Assembly (NCBI GenBank): GCA_023653785.1
Contig: JAMKCH010007129.1
Span: forward strand, 1 to 64,000
Reading direction: 5' to 3'
Origin: Ophioderma brevispina
Lineage: Eukaryota; Echinodermata; Ophiuroidea; Amphilepidida; Ophiodermatidae
Length of the DNA stretch: 64,000 nucleotides
Part shown: positions 46,380 through 57,537 of the stretch, piece after piece
Position numbering within the stretch: the stretch's first letter is position 1
Layout: the number at the start of each line of letters is the position of its first letter
The notes under the pieces: model-generated
Databases searched by the model: none
What the model saw: only the letters and a program-made list of their open reading frames with translations
Told to the model about the DNA's origin: nothing
Made by a program: the position numbers and the translations under genes

Positions 46380-46900
46380 CGCAAAAGTAGCATAATAAAC
46401 AGTGGTGGCGAATCAGAAATACTACCGCCGAAATGCCCTCTTGTAAATTGTATTTTAATATGTAGGTATTGAGTCACTAATTTTCACGCTGCGGGGTCCA
46501 CCACTGAAAGCTGGCCCAGCTACATTGGGGGCACAACATTTGTGAAAGACGACACTTACTTAGATTCACCCTGGGACTAGTATGGATGATGTCTGTAATC
46601 ACATTCCACAGAGCCTTGCTGGAGAAGATTTAGAATAAAATTGGCTATCATCAAGGCTGTACCAAAATTTACTAAAACAAAGATGATTGAAATGTAGTGC
46701 ATCATCTAATGAAGCATCAACTCCACAATCCTCTCGTACACGTAAACCACAAACTACCATAATTATTGACCCCACATTGCAGCGTTCTTACCAGAATGTA
46801 TCTTTTCGTGAAAAATGGGAACGGAAAGTACATGCACAGGACTGAGAGACGCGCAATTCCCGTATTCAAAACGACGGAGCATTGAACGATCCTGAGCCTT
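46380..46900 (+). pseudogene. degraded coding segment in the left arm of the giant inverted repeat
   Basis: From ATGCCAAAACGCAAAAG the frame reads MPKRKSSIINSGGESE. After breaks it reads DDVCNHIPQSLAGEDLE (from 46,580) and later FREKWERKVHAQD. The right arm carries the matching GDVCNHIPESLAGEDLETIG and YENWKGKYMERLRDASLFP. Conservation of amino-acid sense between the two arms suggests an ancestral ORF. I do not recognise the protein. Stops make this copy dead. Confidence 0.55.
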
Positions 46901-47489
46901 GTAGCACGAGAACTAGAGCTATAGCATCACGTAGCATGGCCAGGCGAGGCTGTTGCAGAGAGGGAATTACACCAGTGCTCTCGCACATACTTTAACTATA
47001 AGTACAGCACTTACATATGTGATAACACCAACGCTACGAACCATGCCATTGAGACAGCAGGATCCTAGAGCTGCTGTGCATCTGAAGCATTTCAATGCTT
47101 GCAATTTTCATCAAGACAAGTTTTTGGGAAGAATCAGGGTTGTGTGCTACTGATATAGCCGTATCTTTGTACATACACGAGGTGGGGAGAAATGGCTTCC
47201 CAATCCAGAGTACAAAGTGAGTACGCCTGAAGGCCCGGACCTTGAGAGCATGAATTCCTGACTTGATCCTGATTGATTTTTTTGCCAAGATTCATCCAGG
47301 TGCCAAAGGATGTATCACATGTAACTCCGTTCTACCTAAGCATATAAGCTGGGGGTACAAAGACAAGTATGAGGGTGTGGCCTTTTCTTCGTCAAATTTA
47401 AAGGAGTATTCCAATAAGTCAAAATCACATCCCTGGCCTCCCTGTAGTTAATGAGCATGAGATCAAGTCCTAGATGAACTCCTCCCACA

Positions 47490-48840
47490 TAGTAGTAAAT
47501 TGGGTTTTAAACGGGATGGCCGGGTTTACCTCAAAACTTGCAACCCACACCCACCCATACCTCTACACTCACAAAGCTGTATTGAAATACATTCACACGA
47601 TTCAACCTCATCACAAAACTTTTCCACCATCCCTCTAGCTCTTATCTCGCATCTTCAGCACACACAATCTCTTGCCAAACTTGGGGTCGCTCTCTACATA
47701 TTTGGTATCTCCCATGGATCCGTTCCAAACCACATGAATTTGCTTTACCCTCTTCAAACATGCCCGCAAAGTCTGCCTTACTAACACCTCACCCTCCCAC
47801 CCGCTCACCATCACGTTTGTCTTCCAAAGGTTACACTTCAGAAACATTTACTGTCAAAAGCCTTCTTCACTTCCAAAAACTTTCCCTCAATCCCTCAATT
47901 GTCTCACATACCAAGTCATCAGCATTACAACAATCTCACTCAACAAACCTTTCTTTTGCACTCTCCGTAACCACCATCGATCACAATTGGCAAAATATCA
48001 TCGGCGACAGTACAGAACCAGCATTGCACACCCACAATTCACCTCAAACTTTCGAACAACATCAGAGATCCCACTCTATCTCTTGTCTTTGATCCTTCAT
48101 ATAAACTCATCACTGCTGTAACCAATGCTTCTGGTATACCTCTATGCCTCATCGCCCACTCAATCACTTTCGTCGGTCAAATGCCTTCTCCAAGTCCACA
48201 AAACACATAATTATACAGTTTCTTCCCTTTTACACATGCTCAATATTCCTCTTGCAACCTCCTAAAATGAACATGGCATACACAACCAAATTGCATTCTC
48301 ATCCCTTCCACTACCCTGAGAATCTATTCTTAGTAACCTCCCACAATTTCATTGAATTGAGCCAACAACTTGAACCACGTATTACGCACCACCATCATTG
48401 CACCACTTTCCCTTAAAAAATGGAACACCAATCACCGTCTACTCCTCCGGCACCCTCTATCATCAACACTCTCTGACACTCTCTGACACAACTAATCACA
48501 CCAATCCCTATCTCCCCTCTCGCAATGATCATATCATAACTCAGATCCGAGGGTCCACGCCTTCCTGTTTTCATTCTGATTGCCTTCACCACTGACCCTC
48601 TCAAATGGCCTACACATCATCAGTCTACCTTCTGATCGCCACACATTTTCCTCATTCCTTGTATTACTTCTCCATATGTTTTTACCCGTTCCGACCCTTA
48701 TACCTCTATTCTCTCACTGATATTCATATTTTCATCACGTCCTCGTCAGCTCCAGAACTTTTGGATTTTCGTCATCTCTGTTGCTGAACATGCTTTATTT
48801 CTGCACACCCGAGATGACAAAATCTAGGAAAAGTTCTGAG
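47490..48840 (-). pseudogene. non-LTR retrotransposon (LINE) reverse transcriptase with C-terminal zinc-binding relic, decayed
   Basis: Reading the minus strand from 48,604 down, GPSDLSYDMIIARGEIGIGV resembles the (A)AGPSGVSxEMIxASG region before the RT core. FVDLEKAFDRRK (48,165-48,200) is RT motif A with its catalytic Asp. VIEWAMRHRGIPEALVTAVM follows in a shifted frame. KKGLLSEI...ADDLV (around 47,905-47,970) is the motif B/C region including the ADD catalytic pair, then LKCNLWKTNVMVSGWEGEV. The next part, LRACLKRVKQIHVVW, matches a degenerate CxxCxKRVKxN zinc-binding segment of the same LINE group. There are many frameshifts and stops. It lies exactly in the centre of the giant inverted repeat. 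Confidence 0.85.
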
Positions 48841-49179
48841 CTCACATGGGAGTAGCATCATACCTGATGAATTGATCAAGGTTGTTAGGTGTAAGAGGTC
48901 AGAGAAGTGACTTTGACTTATTGAATGCCTTTTATGTACATGAAGAAAACAGGACATGTCCTCATACCAACCGTGAGCCTTTGTCACCCGCGATGAATCT
49001 TGGTAAAGGCACTCGAATTATGAATATTGTGGTTCTCAAGCAGGCCTAGACTTCCCACTTCTGTTTAAAAACACTGTTGTAATTCGCCTATCTTGAAACG
49101 GGCCCTCGCCTTGACACCCCAGCTATGTAGATGAGATAAGCTCTAGTTTAGTACTCGAGGTTCATTCATGTTTCCAACT

Positions 49180-49490
49180 AGCATCTTTTAATGTCCGTAT
49201 TGTCCTTAATACCGGAAATAGCGATGCATCTCTCAATCTTTCCATGTACTTTCCTTTCCAATTTTCATAAAGAACATCTGAATCGAACGCGCGCATTAAG
49301 AGAGTTGATAATTGTGGGTTTGATGTTTACGAGGGGAGGTGGTGTAGAGGCTTCATTAGTTGTTTGAAGCTGGATTTCAATCGAGACTTGGTTTTTAGTG
49401 AAGTCTGGAAGCAGGCTTGATTGAAAGCCAATTGTTTCTAAATCTTCGCCCGCAAGGCTCTCAGGAATGTGATTACAGACATCACCCACG
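49180..49490 (-). pseudogene. degraded coding segment in the right arm of the giant inverted repeat
   Basis: On the minus strand the frame at 49,265-49,489 starts MGDVCNHIPESLAGEDLETI and stays open for 74 codons. A shifted frame continues YENWKGKYMERLRDASLFPV. It is the better preserved counterpart of the left-arm segment at 46,577-46,860. The function is unknown. Confidence 0.55.
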
Positions 49491-50220
49491 CGATAGGTTG
49501 ACTAATGAGGTTCAACCCCCCCCCCCCCCCTATGAATCGTTATCACGTGCACGTTAGTAGCCGACCGCTTGTCAGTGCGGACCCCGACTTTACGAGCGGC
49601 ATGAAATGTTAGATGGCTCAATACTACTCGAAATGTAAAATACAATTTACAGGGGAGTTTTCGCAGTTATACTCTGTGTTTTGCCACCACCTTTTATTAC
49701 TCTGGCATTTTGGCATGGTTTATCCATTGCTGAAACTATACAACATTTACGATTGTTGTTCATCAAAACCAGTTCTAGCCAATACTACAATTATGTTTGT
49801 CCTAGCAAGAAAATAGTAACTATATCAATAAATAACAATATACATCTGAATGTAGCAGAAAAGGAGGCTCCTTTACTTAGTCAAACATGAAGATAGTTAT
49901 TTTTTTTAATTTTTTTTCGGCTTTTTAATGTGTCGACTTGTTTGAATCATGAAAATAACCCTCTAATCGATTTCCCATGCTCAATTACCCAAAAAAATGG
50001 TGTTTTTGTCATTTGTTTCCCTATTTGGGGCGTCTAGTTCAAAAAGTTATCGATTTCGTCAGAATCCAAGTGGCCGCAAGATGGCCGCCAAAGGAAACCC
50101 ATGGACAATATTAATTTGGGACCATCAAAATTGTTTCCACTAGGCACACCTTGAGGTTACAAAAATGTAGGTTGAAAATATATATCATTGGGGGCATGGA
50201 ACATATATCTCCCCCGACGA

Positions 50221-51357
50221 TATGGGCCACTATCACAATGCAGGAGCCTATGGATGGCGCACAAAAATAAACAATGCCTACAATACATAAAACGAAGACG
50301 ACCCAAAGAACCCCCAAAAAACAATCGAGAATAGAATTGACACATAGGCGCTCCCAATGCCATTTTAACTGGAAACGGCAGAAAAACAATAATCCAATTT
50401 ATATACTAATTTTTGTTTTATTTATTTCATTATATTTCCAGTTTGAACTGTATATTTTAATATTGTATTCATTTAAAAACTAAATTATACAACTTTTAAA
50501 AATTTATTCTTTGTTTTATTTCTTAAGTTTATTTATTTTTTTGATTTGTTTGTTTTTTTTGCCTTTTTTTCGTTTTTGTCTTTGCACTTGATTTTTGGTT
50601 TTTTAATTTTAACTACCCACCCAAAAACAACTATGACAACACAAGCACCCTGTGGGTGAGGTGAGATTGTTTATATTGAATATCTTGTAAAGTATATAAT
50701 TGCTGCAGTCTGTTAACATAATACTGGCACCCTACCCCGACTCGAGTGTACACATGCCTAACACTACATAACATTTGCGCTATTTATAGAAAGCTCACGT
50801 TCACACTTACAGTGATTGCTGATTCTTTTGCACAAACATTTTTGTGCTAAATGGGCTGCCCAATGATGCCCTTTCTATACAGTTACTAAACCACCACGTA
50901 GCGTGCTCAACACCGGGTATGTGCTGAATGATGTATTTGTGAAATTTACACAGTCAAATGTTGCACTCATGCCACGGCTTGAACACCCAAGTAAAGAATT
51001 GACAGGCCTGCACGGTAGCTGGGATTAACCAACCCTTACCAATTACTGAAATCACCTTCCCTCCCCGTTTCTGTGGACAAAAATTAATAACCCTCATTAA
51101 TGCAGAGCTACATAAAACAACCACCTACGGGATGGGGGGAAGTTAAATAAAAACCCACTGGTTTGCATCATGTTTCCGTGATAAGTTACGCAGTACTGGG
51201 CACGAATCCCAAATTGCACGATTCGAAAACTATGATTAGCTGTGAAACAAACCATTGCCGTGCGCCGTCAACCTGCATAACCCAGGGGTCAGGGGCCAAG
51301 CACAGTTTGGCGCTGAATTGAAAAACCGTCAGAAATAAACGCTGAATTGGTTATTAC
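50221..51357. other. AT-rich stretch, nothing recognised
   Basis: T-rich runs lie at 50,400-50,620. No gene, RNA or clear repeat is seen. Confidence 0.4.
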
Positions 51358-51552
51358 CAGGGTTCTCAACAAACAGGCGGCCCGCGGGCCAGACCGGCCC
51401 GCGAAGCTTTGGTGGTTGGACCTTGAACAGTTTTGAAAAGGATACAGAAACATAGCAAAGGAGGGTGCATATGGCCCGCAAGCATGGATATTTGAAGGGT
51501 AGGGCCTATACGGGCCGCCATGGCCCTCGAGCCAAATAGTTGAGAACCCCTG
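51358..51552. mobile_element. 195-bp hAT-type MITE (CAGGGGTTCTCAAC ends)
   Basis: CAGGGTTCTCAACA (51,358) is inverted as GTTGAGAACCCCTG (51,539-51,552). These ends are the classic hAT/Charlie-type termini. The interior has GC-rich GGCGGCCCGCGGGCC / GGGCCGCCATGGCCC pairs. The flanks GGTTATTAC and GGTTCTAC look like a decayed target duplication. Confidence 0.88.
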
Positions 51553-51711
51553 GGTTCTACTTATCTCAACGTAAATCGCCTGAGGCCCGTTTAATTTCGT
51601 CAAGGTGCTTGTCCGGACTTGTTCTGATATTTGCCGGCATAGGTAGATAACAGTTTTATGGACCGAATCCTCCAAAATCCTTGAATCTGTGCTGTTTTTC
51701 TGCAGGCAAAA

Positions 51712-51840
51712 CGGCATACACCGGAAAATGGAGAAAGCTAGATCACAATGAAAAACCTAAACAGCGCATGCGCGGACCCCGGCACATCAGGCGGATGTTT
51801 GAACCCAGATTAATCCCACAGCGTGGTCTTAATCGCATTG
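51712..51840 (+). repeat. isolated fragment of the ~750-bp family A repeat
   Basis: ACACCGGAAAATGGAGAAAG, AACAGCGCATGCGCGGACCC and CCCAGATTAATCCCACA match the end of the units at 33,771-35,880. It lies 16 kb away and shows the family is dispersed. Confidence 0.88.
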
Positions 51841-52222
51841 TTTTGCTAAGTGCACCTGTTTAGATGGCACAATAGGGGAAGTGGGGATTCCCCAAGGATG
51901 CTAAAACTTAGAAACTTGTTATGTTGTGAGATCAAAACAATTGTCAGATCAGGGAATTTCCCCATAGAGTTAATAGGAAAGTGATGTATTTAGGTTATGT
52001 TTATGCATGATGCGTGGTAAGCCTATTTAGGGGGACTGGGATCTGTGAAGTCAGTTACTATTTGAGATTTGAGCTAAGTATCGCCGTCAGCAGTGGCAAT
52101 CAGCTATACAGTATGGTATAGCTAGTTTTATTCTGCAATAAGATATGTAATCAGGTCCACCAACAGTTGCATGGATATTATATTGTCAATTCCATGTGAG
52201 CAGAGTGCGGTAATTATTCTAC
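51841..52222. other. unrecognised stretch downstream of candidate exon
   Basis: If 52,223-52,545 is a first exon on the minus strand, this would be the start of its intron. No second exon is recognised. Confidence 0.35.
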
Positions 52223-52545
52223 CTGCTCCAGATCTTTTCTTGAAGCCGAAAGTGCGGGAAATCAAAATAGGATTCCAAAATTTTGACAGATAGAAATCGT
52301 GTGTGATTATCTGGACTGCTATACTGTGGATGATTAATGTCGTCGAGGGACTTATGTAACCTTGTCGTCTTGAACTGCTGGCCAAAAGTTATCTTCAAGA
52401 CTGGGATTCCAATTGGAATATTAACCTGAGGATATAAGCGTGACTTGCATGCCGTCTTTTTTAAGTCTTCGCTGTGAGAATACACTGTATCATCGTTGAA
52501 CTGCAAACGCTTCATTGGAACATTACTGGACATTCTTGAGGACAA
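52223..52545 (-). CDS. candidate first coding exon, unknown protein
   Basis: On the minus strand an ATG at 52,545 (with a second at 52,530) opens a 108-codon frame. It begins MSSRMSSNVPMKRLQFNDDT and includes KSRLYPQVNIPIGIPVLKI and RFLSVKILESYFDFPHF. It ends within GGAGCAG followed by GTAGAAT, a plausible donor just before the in-frame stop. Composition is balanced and unlike the low-complexity chance ORFs nearby. I recognise no domain and no family, and no second exon was found. A chance ORF remains quite possible. Confidence 0.3.
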
Positions 52546-54258
52546 TAAGTATTAACTAATTGGTGTGTATTAATTTAATTTTGATTTATGTAATAATGTT
52601 TTTTGACATCCCAAATGCCTTAACCAATTACAAATCATTAAAACTGTTTATTGTAATAAAAGTTAGTCACTTGTGCACAAGGGCTCATTATTTTGTGTTT
52701 GAAAGGTTCATTCTGACCTTTGACGCCTCCGAGACGTCATAACATATATTCAATTAAACATTATCAGCTTTTTCAAATACACATTTTTTATCCATCACCG
52801 ATATTTTCATAACTTATAAAATTTCACTTTTTAAAATTGCATGACCAATTTATGAATGACTAAATGTCGTTATTTGTCATTTCCTACGCATTTATTACAA
52901 CTCAAGATTGCGTGGTATGACGCTAGACGACTTTGAGTTTATGTTTTTTATTAATTAGTTCATGGGCCCGCAAAAATGACCAATTTAATGGAATGCCTTA
53001 TTTGTCATTTAGTTTGTCAGTAAGGTGTCAGGTACTAAAAATGACAAGTTAACGACGATGTTGTAAATTCATTGAATGCCGTATATAATGTAATTCTAAA
53101 AAGTAACATTTCTATTCCTAAGTACGAAAATTCTGTGATGATTAAAATTATTTGAAAGCTGATAATTGTTAATTAACATTGTGTGAAAACATTTTTAACT
53201 TTAATTTTCTTGAATGATAAAAAAAATCATTGCATGACAATTTTTTAATTGTCAAATAAGACCCTTTTTCGTGACAACATATGTTTCAGTGTGGTAAATG
53301 CGAATTTCATCACCTTTGCTATTCAGGAAGGTGTAACGTTTTAGGCGGAGCGAATGTTCGCTTTCCGCCCTAACAATTTAACGTTTGTTATGAGCTTCAT
53401 ATCCGTTAATTCTCTCTCGCGTTTCGTCCTCGTGTGAAGATGAAGATGACCATGACAAGACAAATGATTCTTCAAATGATTCGTCCATGACTTGCGCATG
53501 GGTTGGATTAAAAAAAAAACCAAAGTAGGGAAAAGTTGCGCAACGGCGAACCTCAACTCTGATCGTCCAGGCTCATCTATATCCAATGTCAAGACGAAGA
53601 CCCTCCCTCGAGTCCACGGTGATGAAACACTAAGCGAATGAAATTTACACTAGACTCTCCAACCCATATCCTTTGGACCCTCCGAATCTGTAGGGAAACG
53701 TCTCCCAATCTCCCGAGGTCGGGGGAAGTACTCCCGCCCCAACTATTCACAACACATGGATCTGGTATACTCGCACTGTCCCTCCGACGTTCCGTATGTG
53801 CGTAAGAGACCCTTAGCCAGACCAATCAGTACCAGGCTTATTTTTTGCGCAGAATTTAAAACGGGCCCTGGGACTAAGCGCCTGTTGACAACCACCTGGG
53901 GGTTGTCGCACGCGCAACATTGTGTGTTTGGGATGCTCAGGCAGGTGTTCGGCCTCTTAAGTCCTCGATTTTCTTGGTTTGGATGTTTTTATTTGATTTT
54001 CCGATGATCATTTTTTTATTGCACTTAATCAAATTACTAGTAGTGTTATGTATCATTATTATTATCAGTGTCAATATCCGGAATTTATTGCTCATATACT
54101 ATACGTACAAATCATTTTTATTTTGATAGTTGTCACTCACTATTGAATAAAATCTCTATTTAGATTTTATTTGCATTTCAATAACCGCGCCTCATGCCTC
54201 TTAAATGAAGCTTGATTAAGACAATATTATCATTGCTCGTATCGCAAATCCTTAGATA
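52546..54258. other. unassigned sequence
   Basis: The left part (52,560-53,330) is AT-rich with scattered ATGAC/TTTGTCATTT motifs. 53,340-53,960 is more balanced, with overlapping frames of 78-83 codons on both strands that lack any domain. No gene is supported. Confidence 0.4.
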
Positions 54259-54771
54259 TCTATACTACTAAACAGATCTGTCTGTCCGCTGTTCCGGCTA
54301 TTCATTTCGTTATACTTTGATATGGCTAATAAGGGGGGGGGGTAGGACTCCACTATGAAATGGATTGGGTGTTAGGTTCGTGCTTCCAAGCCAAGGTCCA
54401 TTATTCGGTACCGAAAAAAGGATAGGGGCCTTTGGTGAGATATAGCCAAAAATAGCCAAAAAAGGCTTTTTCCGAGTGACACTATGAACATGTTTCCCCA
54501 AAATGGGTCTCTGGTTGGTGATGTTTGCAAAAATGTTCTAAAAAAGAGAGGTCTTTTGGGGTTTTTTTTTTTCCCAAAAGTTTTTTTTTTTTTTTTAATA
54601 AAATTCACAAATATGGAGACGGTTGGTGAAATTAAAAAATATGGGGTGTTTGTGTGACAACGATATTGAAGGGGGGTCTAAACATCTTGCATACGCGTCG
54701 CTTCCAAGATGGGATTGCCGGGGGGGGGGGTGGGCTCTATGGGTTTAATATTTAAGCATGTTGGTCAGAAT
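54259..54771. other. unassigned sequence; TCTATACTACTAAA leader-like start
   Basis: TCTATACTACTAAACAGATC at 54,259 resembles 17,391 and could be a Helitron-type start, with no matched end. G, T and C homopolymers follow. No gene is supported. Confidence 0.3.
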
Positions 54772-54930
54772 CAGGCGCGATTCAGGGGAGGGGGCGGAGG
54801 GGGCGCGCGCCCCCCGGTAACTCTGCAAACTCTTGCAAAATCAGCACATTTTGGAAGCATTTGGACAAATTTCAGCTTTCAGCCCCCAGTTAATTTTGAC
54901 TCGTTTTCTCAAATCCTGGATCCGCCACTG
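54772..54930 (-). mobile_element. ~159-bp hAT-like MITE (CAGTGGCGGATCCAGG ends)
   Basis: The right end CTGGATCCGCCACTG (54,916-54,930) is intact; the left CAGGCGCGATTCAGG is a decayed partner. The core GGAGGGGGCGCGCGCCCCC is a short palindrome. No target duplication is evident. Confidence 0.65.
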
Positions 54931-55140
54931 CAAATAGTCACTATAGAAGCCCTTCACCCCCCTCTATTTCATCGTTATAATATTCTATGTCTATGATGTG
55001 ATAACATAGGAGTTAGGTGTATTCATGTTTAAACATTATACAAATAACTTACCAGTTATTTTCATGACTATTTTATTAAGATGCCGATTGGTACAGACCA
55101 TCACACAAAAAATGCAAGGATTATCAAATTTGCACCAGAA
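54931..55140. other. short spacer
   Basis: AT-rich sequence between the MITE and the LINE fragment, with nothing recognised. Confidence 0.4.
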
Positions 55141-55570
55141 TAAAAAGAAAGGGCATCGCACGACCAATCAGTAAGATCCTCAGGGCACATCTTTGGAATT
55201 CGGTAAAGTCAGAGATTAAAAAACTCAAATACAGTAAACGCATTCGGAAATCAATGGAAGTCAATCTTATATAAAAATCTTACACTAATTTTATTTATTG
55301 GCGGCAGTGTAATGTCTTGTGTGTGGTAGACCATGGGTGCTGTGGTAATGTAAGGACTTTTAAAAGTTTACAAAACGGACTCCATGGTCGTACCGTGTTT
55401 ATTTCATAGGATTTAGTTTTTTGTTATGTAACTTGTATTTTATTTCAGGGGGTGTGATCGTTTTCTTGCCTTATTTGGCCTTTTGATATCTCCTCCATTT
55501 AATGTTGTCATGTCAATTGTGTATGGTTAAAGGATTTGGAATAAAGAGTGATGATTGATTGATTGAGTAT
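55140..55570 (+). pseudogene. LINE (CR1/L2-like) 3' end
   Basis: One + frame reads ARPISKILRAHLWNSVKSEI followed by KKLKYSKRIRKS, resembling the WNSLPxxIKxxxSLxxFKxxLK motif at the C-terminus of CR1/L2-like ORF2 proteins. A ~270-bp 3' UTR-like segment ends AATAAAGAGTGATGATTGAT with (GATT)n, a typical LINE tail. The rest of the element is absent (5' truncation). Confidence 0.55.
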
Positions 55571-55760
55571 TGATTGCATGAAGGTAGGGGGAGGAGAACG
55601 TCTACGTTTGTTATTAGGGGTGGTATTAGAGTGACCCAAAAGGTCAAAAGGTCATCTAGAGGTCAATTACGTAGAAACTACTGACCTGGGCACAGAACAA
55701 GTCTGTGGTTCAAAGGTCAAACATAGGTCGAAGGTCACACATGGGGGAGATGCACTAGTT
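55571..55760 (+). promoter_or_regulatory. cluster of AGGTCA half-sites
   Basis: AGGTCAAAAGGTCA (about 55,640-55,653), AGAGGTCA, GTTCAAAGGTCA and AGGTCGAAGGTCA (about 55,725-55,737) lie within 120 bp. They match spaced direct repeats of the nuclear-receptor half-site. There is no adjacent gene, so a regulatory role is only a possibility; it may be a decayed monomer of the satellite seen at 3.4, 8.6 and 23.1 kb. Confidence 0.35.
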
Positions 55761-57323
55761 GGTACCTATTTCGGTAAAGTTACCCTTAGAAAGCCCTGAC
55801 ACCCGGGAGGGGGAGGGGGAGAATTTCCCACTGAGGCGACGGCTTGTACCAGTCGCAGCGGGCTGACCAAGCCATTATCCTGGGCTATACAAGCTATAAG
55901 GAAGGATGGTTGGAAGGATTTAAGAAAGGGAAGTAGGTCCATACACAGATTCTTGGGGTCGGGACTTTAAGGAAAGTGTTCACCTTTTGGAAAGAAATCC
56001 GTGCACCTATTTTCCCGTTAAAGCGATCGAAACCCGCGGGTCTTTTTGATCAGGATACCATCCGCAACTTTTTCGCGAATTTTTCATTGTTCTCCCAAAT
56101 CTGTAACCTTTAAAATCGGAAAAATCAGAAAGTTGGACCGTCTTCCTTTCGCCTTCCCCTTTTTGTGGGATCGGGTGGCGAATACACCACTGGCTTCCGC
56201 TTTCCCTCGCGCCTGGGCCTAAGGGAAGAAGAAAATTGATAAAAGAAAAAGAAGAAAATTTAAAGAGAAATAAAGAGCTCTGAGACGAGTCTCTGTACTC
56301 TAGGATAATAGTCGTGCAAAAGTTTCAGGAGAACATATCTCTTGTCCTCACATTCTTTGAATTTGCAGAGTATGATAACGTAATGTTTTTGATTAGGGAG
56401 TATGATTTCCCGTCCGTATGCACCATTTTCAAATGAAACATTGGGTAAGGCAAGGGCCATACGCAGGATTGTGCGGGGGGGGGGTGCAGGAGTAGGGCTT
56501 AGAAAAAGTCGACTATTTTGGTAAAAGTTGATCTAAAAATGCTCCTTTTTTTACTTTGTGAACATCTATCACCCAAAAGGGAGTTTCTAGCAGAATTCTA
56601 CTAAATTAGGGATCTGTTTTATTAAAAATCAGCAGAAAGTGGACCCCCCTCCCCTGCGGTATGGCCTGTGGTTTGGGGTTCATGAGGGACAGGGCTTTCT
56701 CTTGGGTCAGATGCCTCCCCTCACAAACAGGTGAGGACGTTGTTTATTGACTAGAGTATAATATTATTTTTAAACAAGCAGCCTGTATTTCGCTGCAAAT
56801 GCTTGGGAATAATTTCGTTATCTTGGATTATTGAGTTCCACGTTTGTATTTTAAAATAAGGTAAAAATGAAAAAGACAAAGAAATGCAAAACGTATAGAA
56901 CCATCATGTTCACATTAAAAGTGATGTGGAAGGAAATGGCATGGAAAATCAAAGAAAAAAATCGGGTTATATGTGGATTGACCTTACTTTTAGGAAACAT
57001 ACAAGTATATAATTACTAGCGGACCCATTTGAACATACATTTTTATACCTGTTGTACAAGGATGAGTTACGGGGTCAGTTGGATGGACACGCTAGCTGTG
57101 ATACCATTGAAATCACGAGTGAATTTGGGAAAGATATCGTCAGACAGGTGGTAGTTAGCGCTGGGAATAATTCATGTTTTCTGGGAGAATGGACACCACT
57201 GGGCTTGTAAAATAAATGGAGAGCTTGTGATAGTGTGGCCACTGTAAGTATGCAGTGAGTAGGCCCTTATTTATTTTCAGAATGATCAGCCCATCCTCAA
57301 TAGGAAAAATACAACCAACCAAC
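55761..57323. other. unassigned sequence
   Basis: G-rich runs and short frames only. No gene, RNA or repeat is recognised. Confidence 0.4.
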
Positions 57324-57537
57324 CAAGTGGCGGAACCAGAACTTGCCAAATGGGGGGGGGGGGGCTGAAGGTGAGTGCCAAGGCTGTTTTTGAGGGTGTG
57401 GCAAATTGGGCCTTCTCCATAGCCACGTACAAAAAGGTCAGTCATTTGGGGGCTGAAAGGGGGGTGTGTGGCGCAAGGGGGTCTGTGACGGGGGCTTGCG
57501 CCCCCTGCCCCCCCCCCCCCCGCTGGTTACGCCACTG
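57324..57537 (-). mobile_element. 214-bp hAT-like MITE with perfect 8-bp target duplication
   Basis: The ends are CAAGTGGCGGAACCAG and, inverted, CAGTGGCGTAACCAGCGGGG. The flanks CAACCAAC at 57,316-57,323 and 57,538-57,545 are identical 8-bp repeats, although the site is within a short CAAC-rich run. It is the same family as 44,955-45,157. The interior is dominated by G and C runs. Confidence 0.85.

Larger units (their letters stand above)
45880..50220. mobile_element. giant inverted-repeat element (4.3 kb, arms ~1.4-1.6 kb)
   Basis: The left arm (45,880 to ~47,485) is inverted at the right (~48,850-50,220). Pairs, from outside in, include AACCTACATTTTT / AAAAATGTAGGTT, the CGGCCATCTTGCGGCCA / GGCCGCAAGATGGCCGCCAA block, AAATTGTATTTTA / TAAAATACAATTT, GATGTCTGTAATCACATTCC / GGAATGTGATTACAGACATC, GGAAAGTACATG / CATGTACTTTCC, CCAAGATTCATC / GATGAATCTTGG, and TCAATAAGTCAAA-TCAC / GTGA-TTTGACTTATTGA. 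The arms also share a degraded coding segment, each read inward. A decayed LINE occupies the centre. Confidence 0.88.

Noticed and set aside
47500..48604. Plus-strand open frames of 60-110 codons rich in Ser, His, Pro and Thr
   Set aside because: They are antisense shadows of the minus-strand LINE reverse transcriptase.
51289..51717. 142-codon minus-strand frame
   Set aside because: Half of it lies inside the hAT-type MITE at 51,358-51,552. The peptide is translated transposon ends and GC-rich palindrome.
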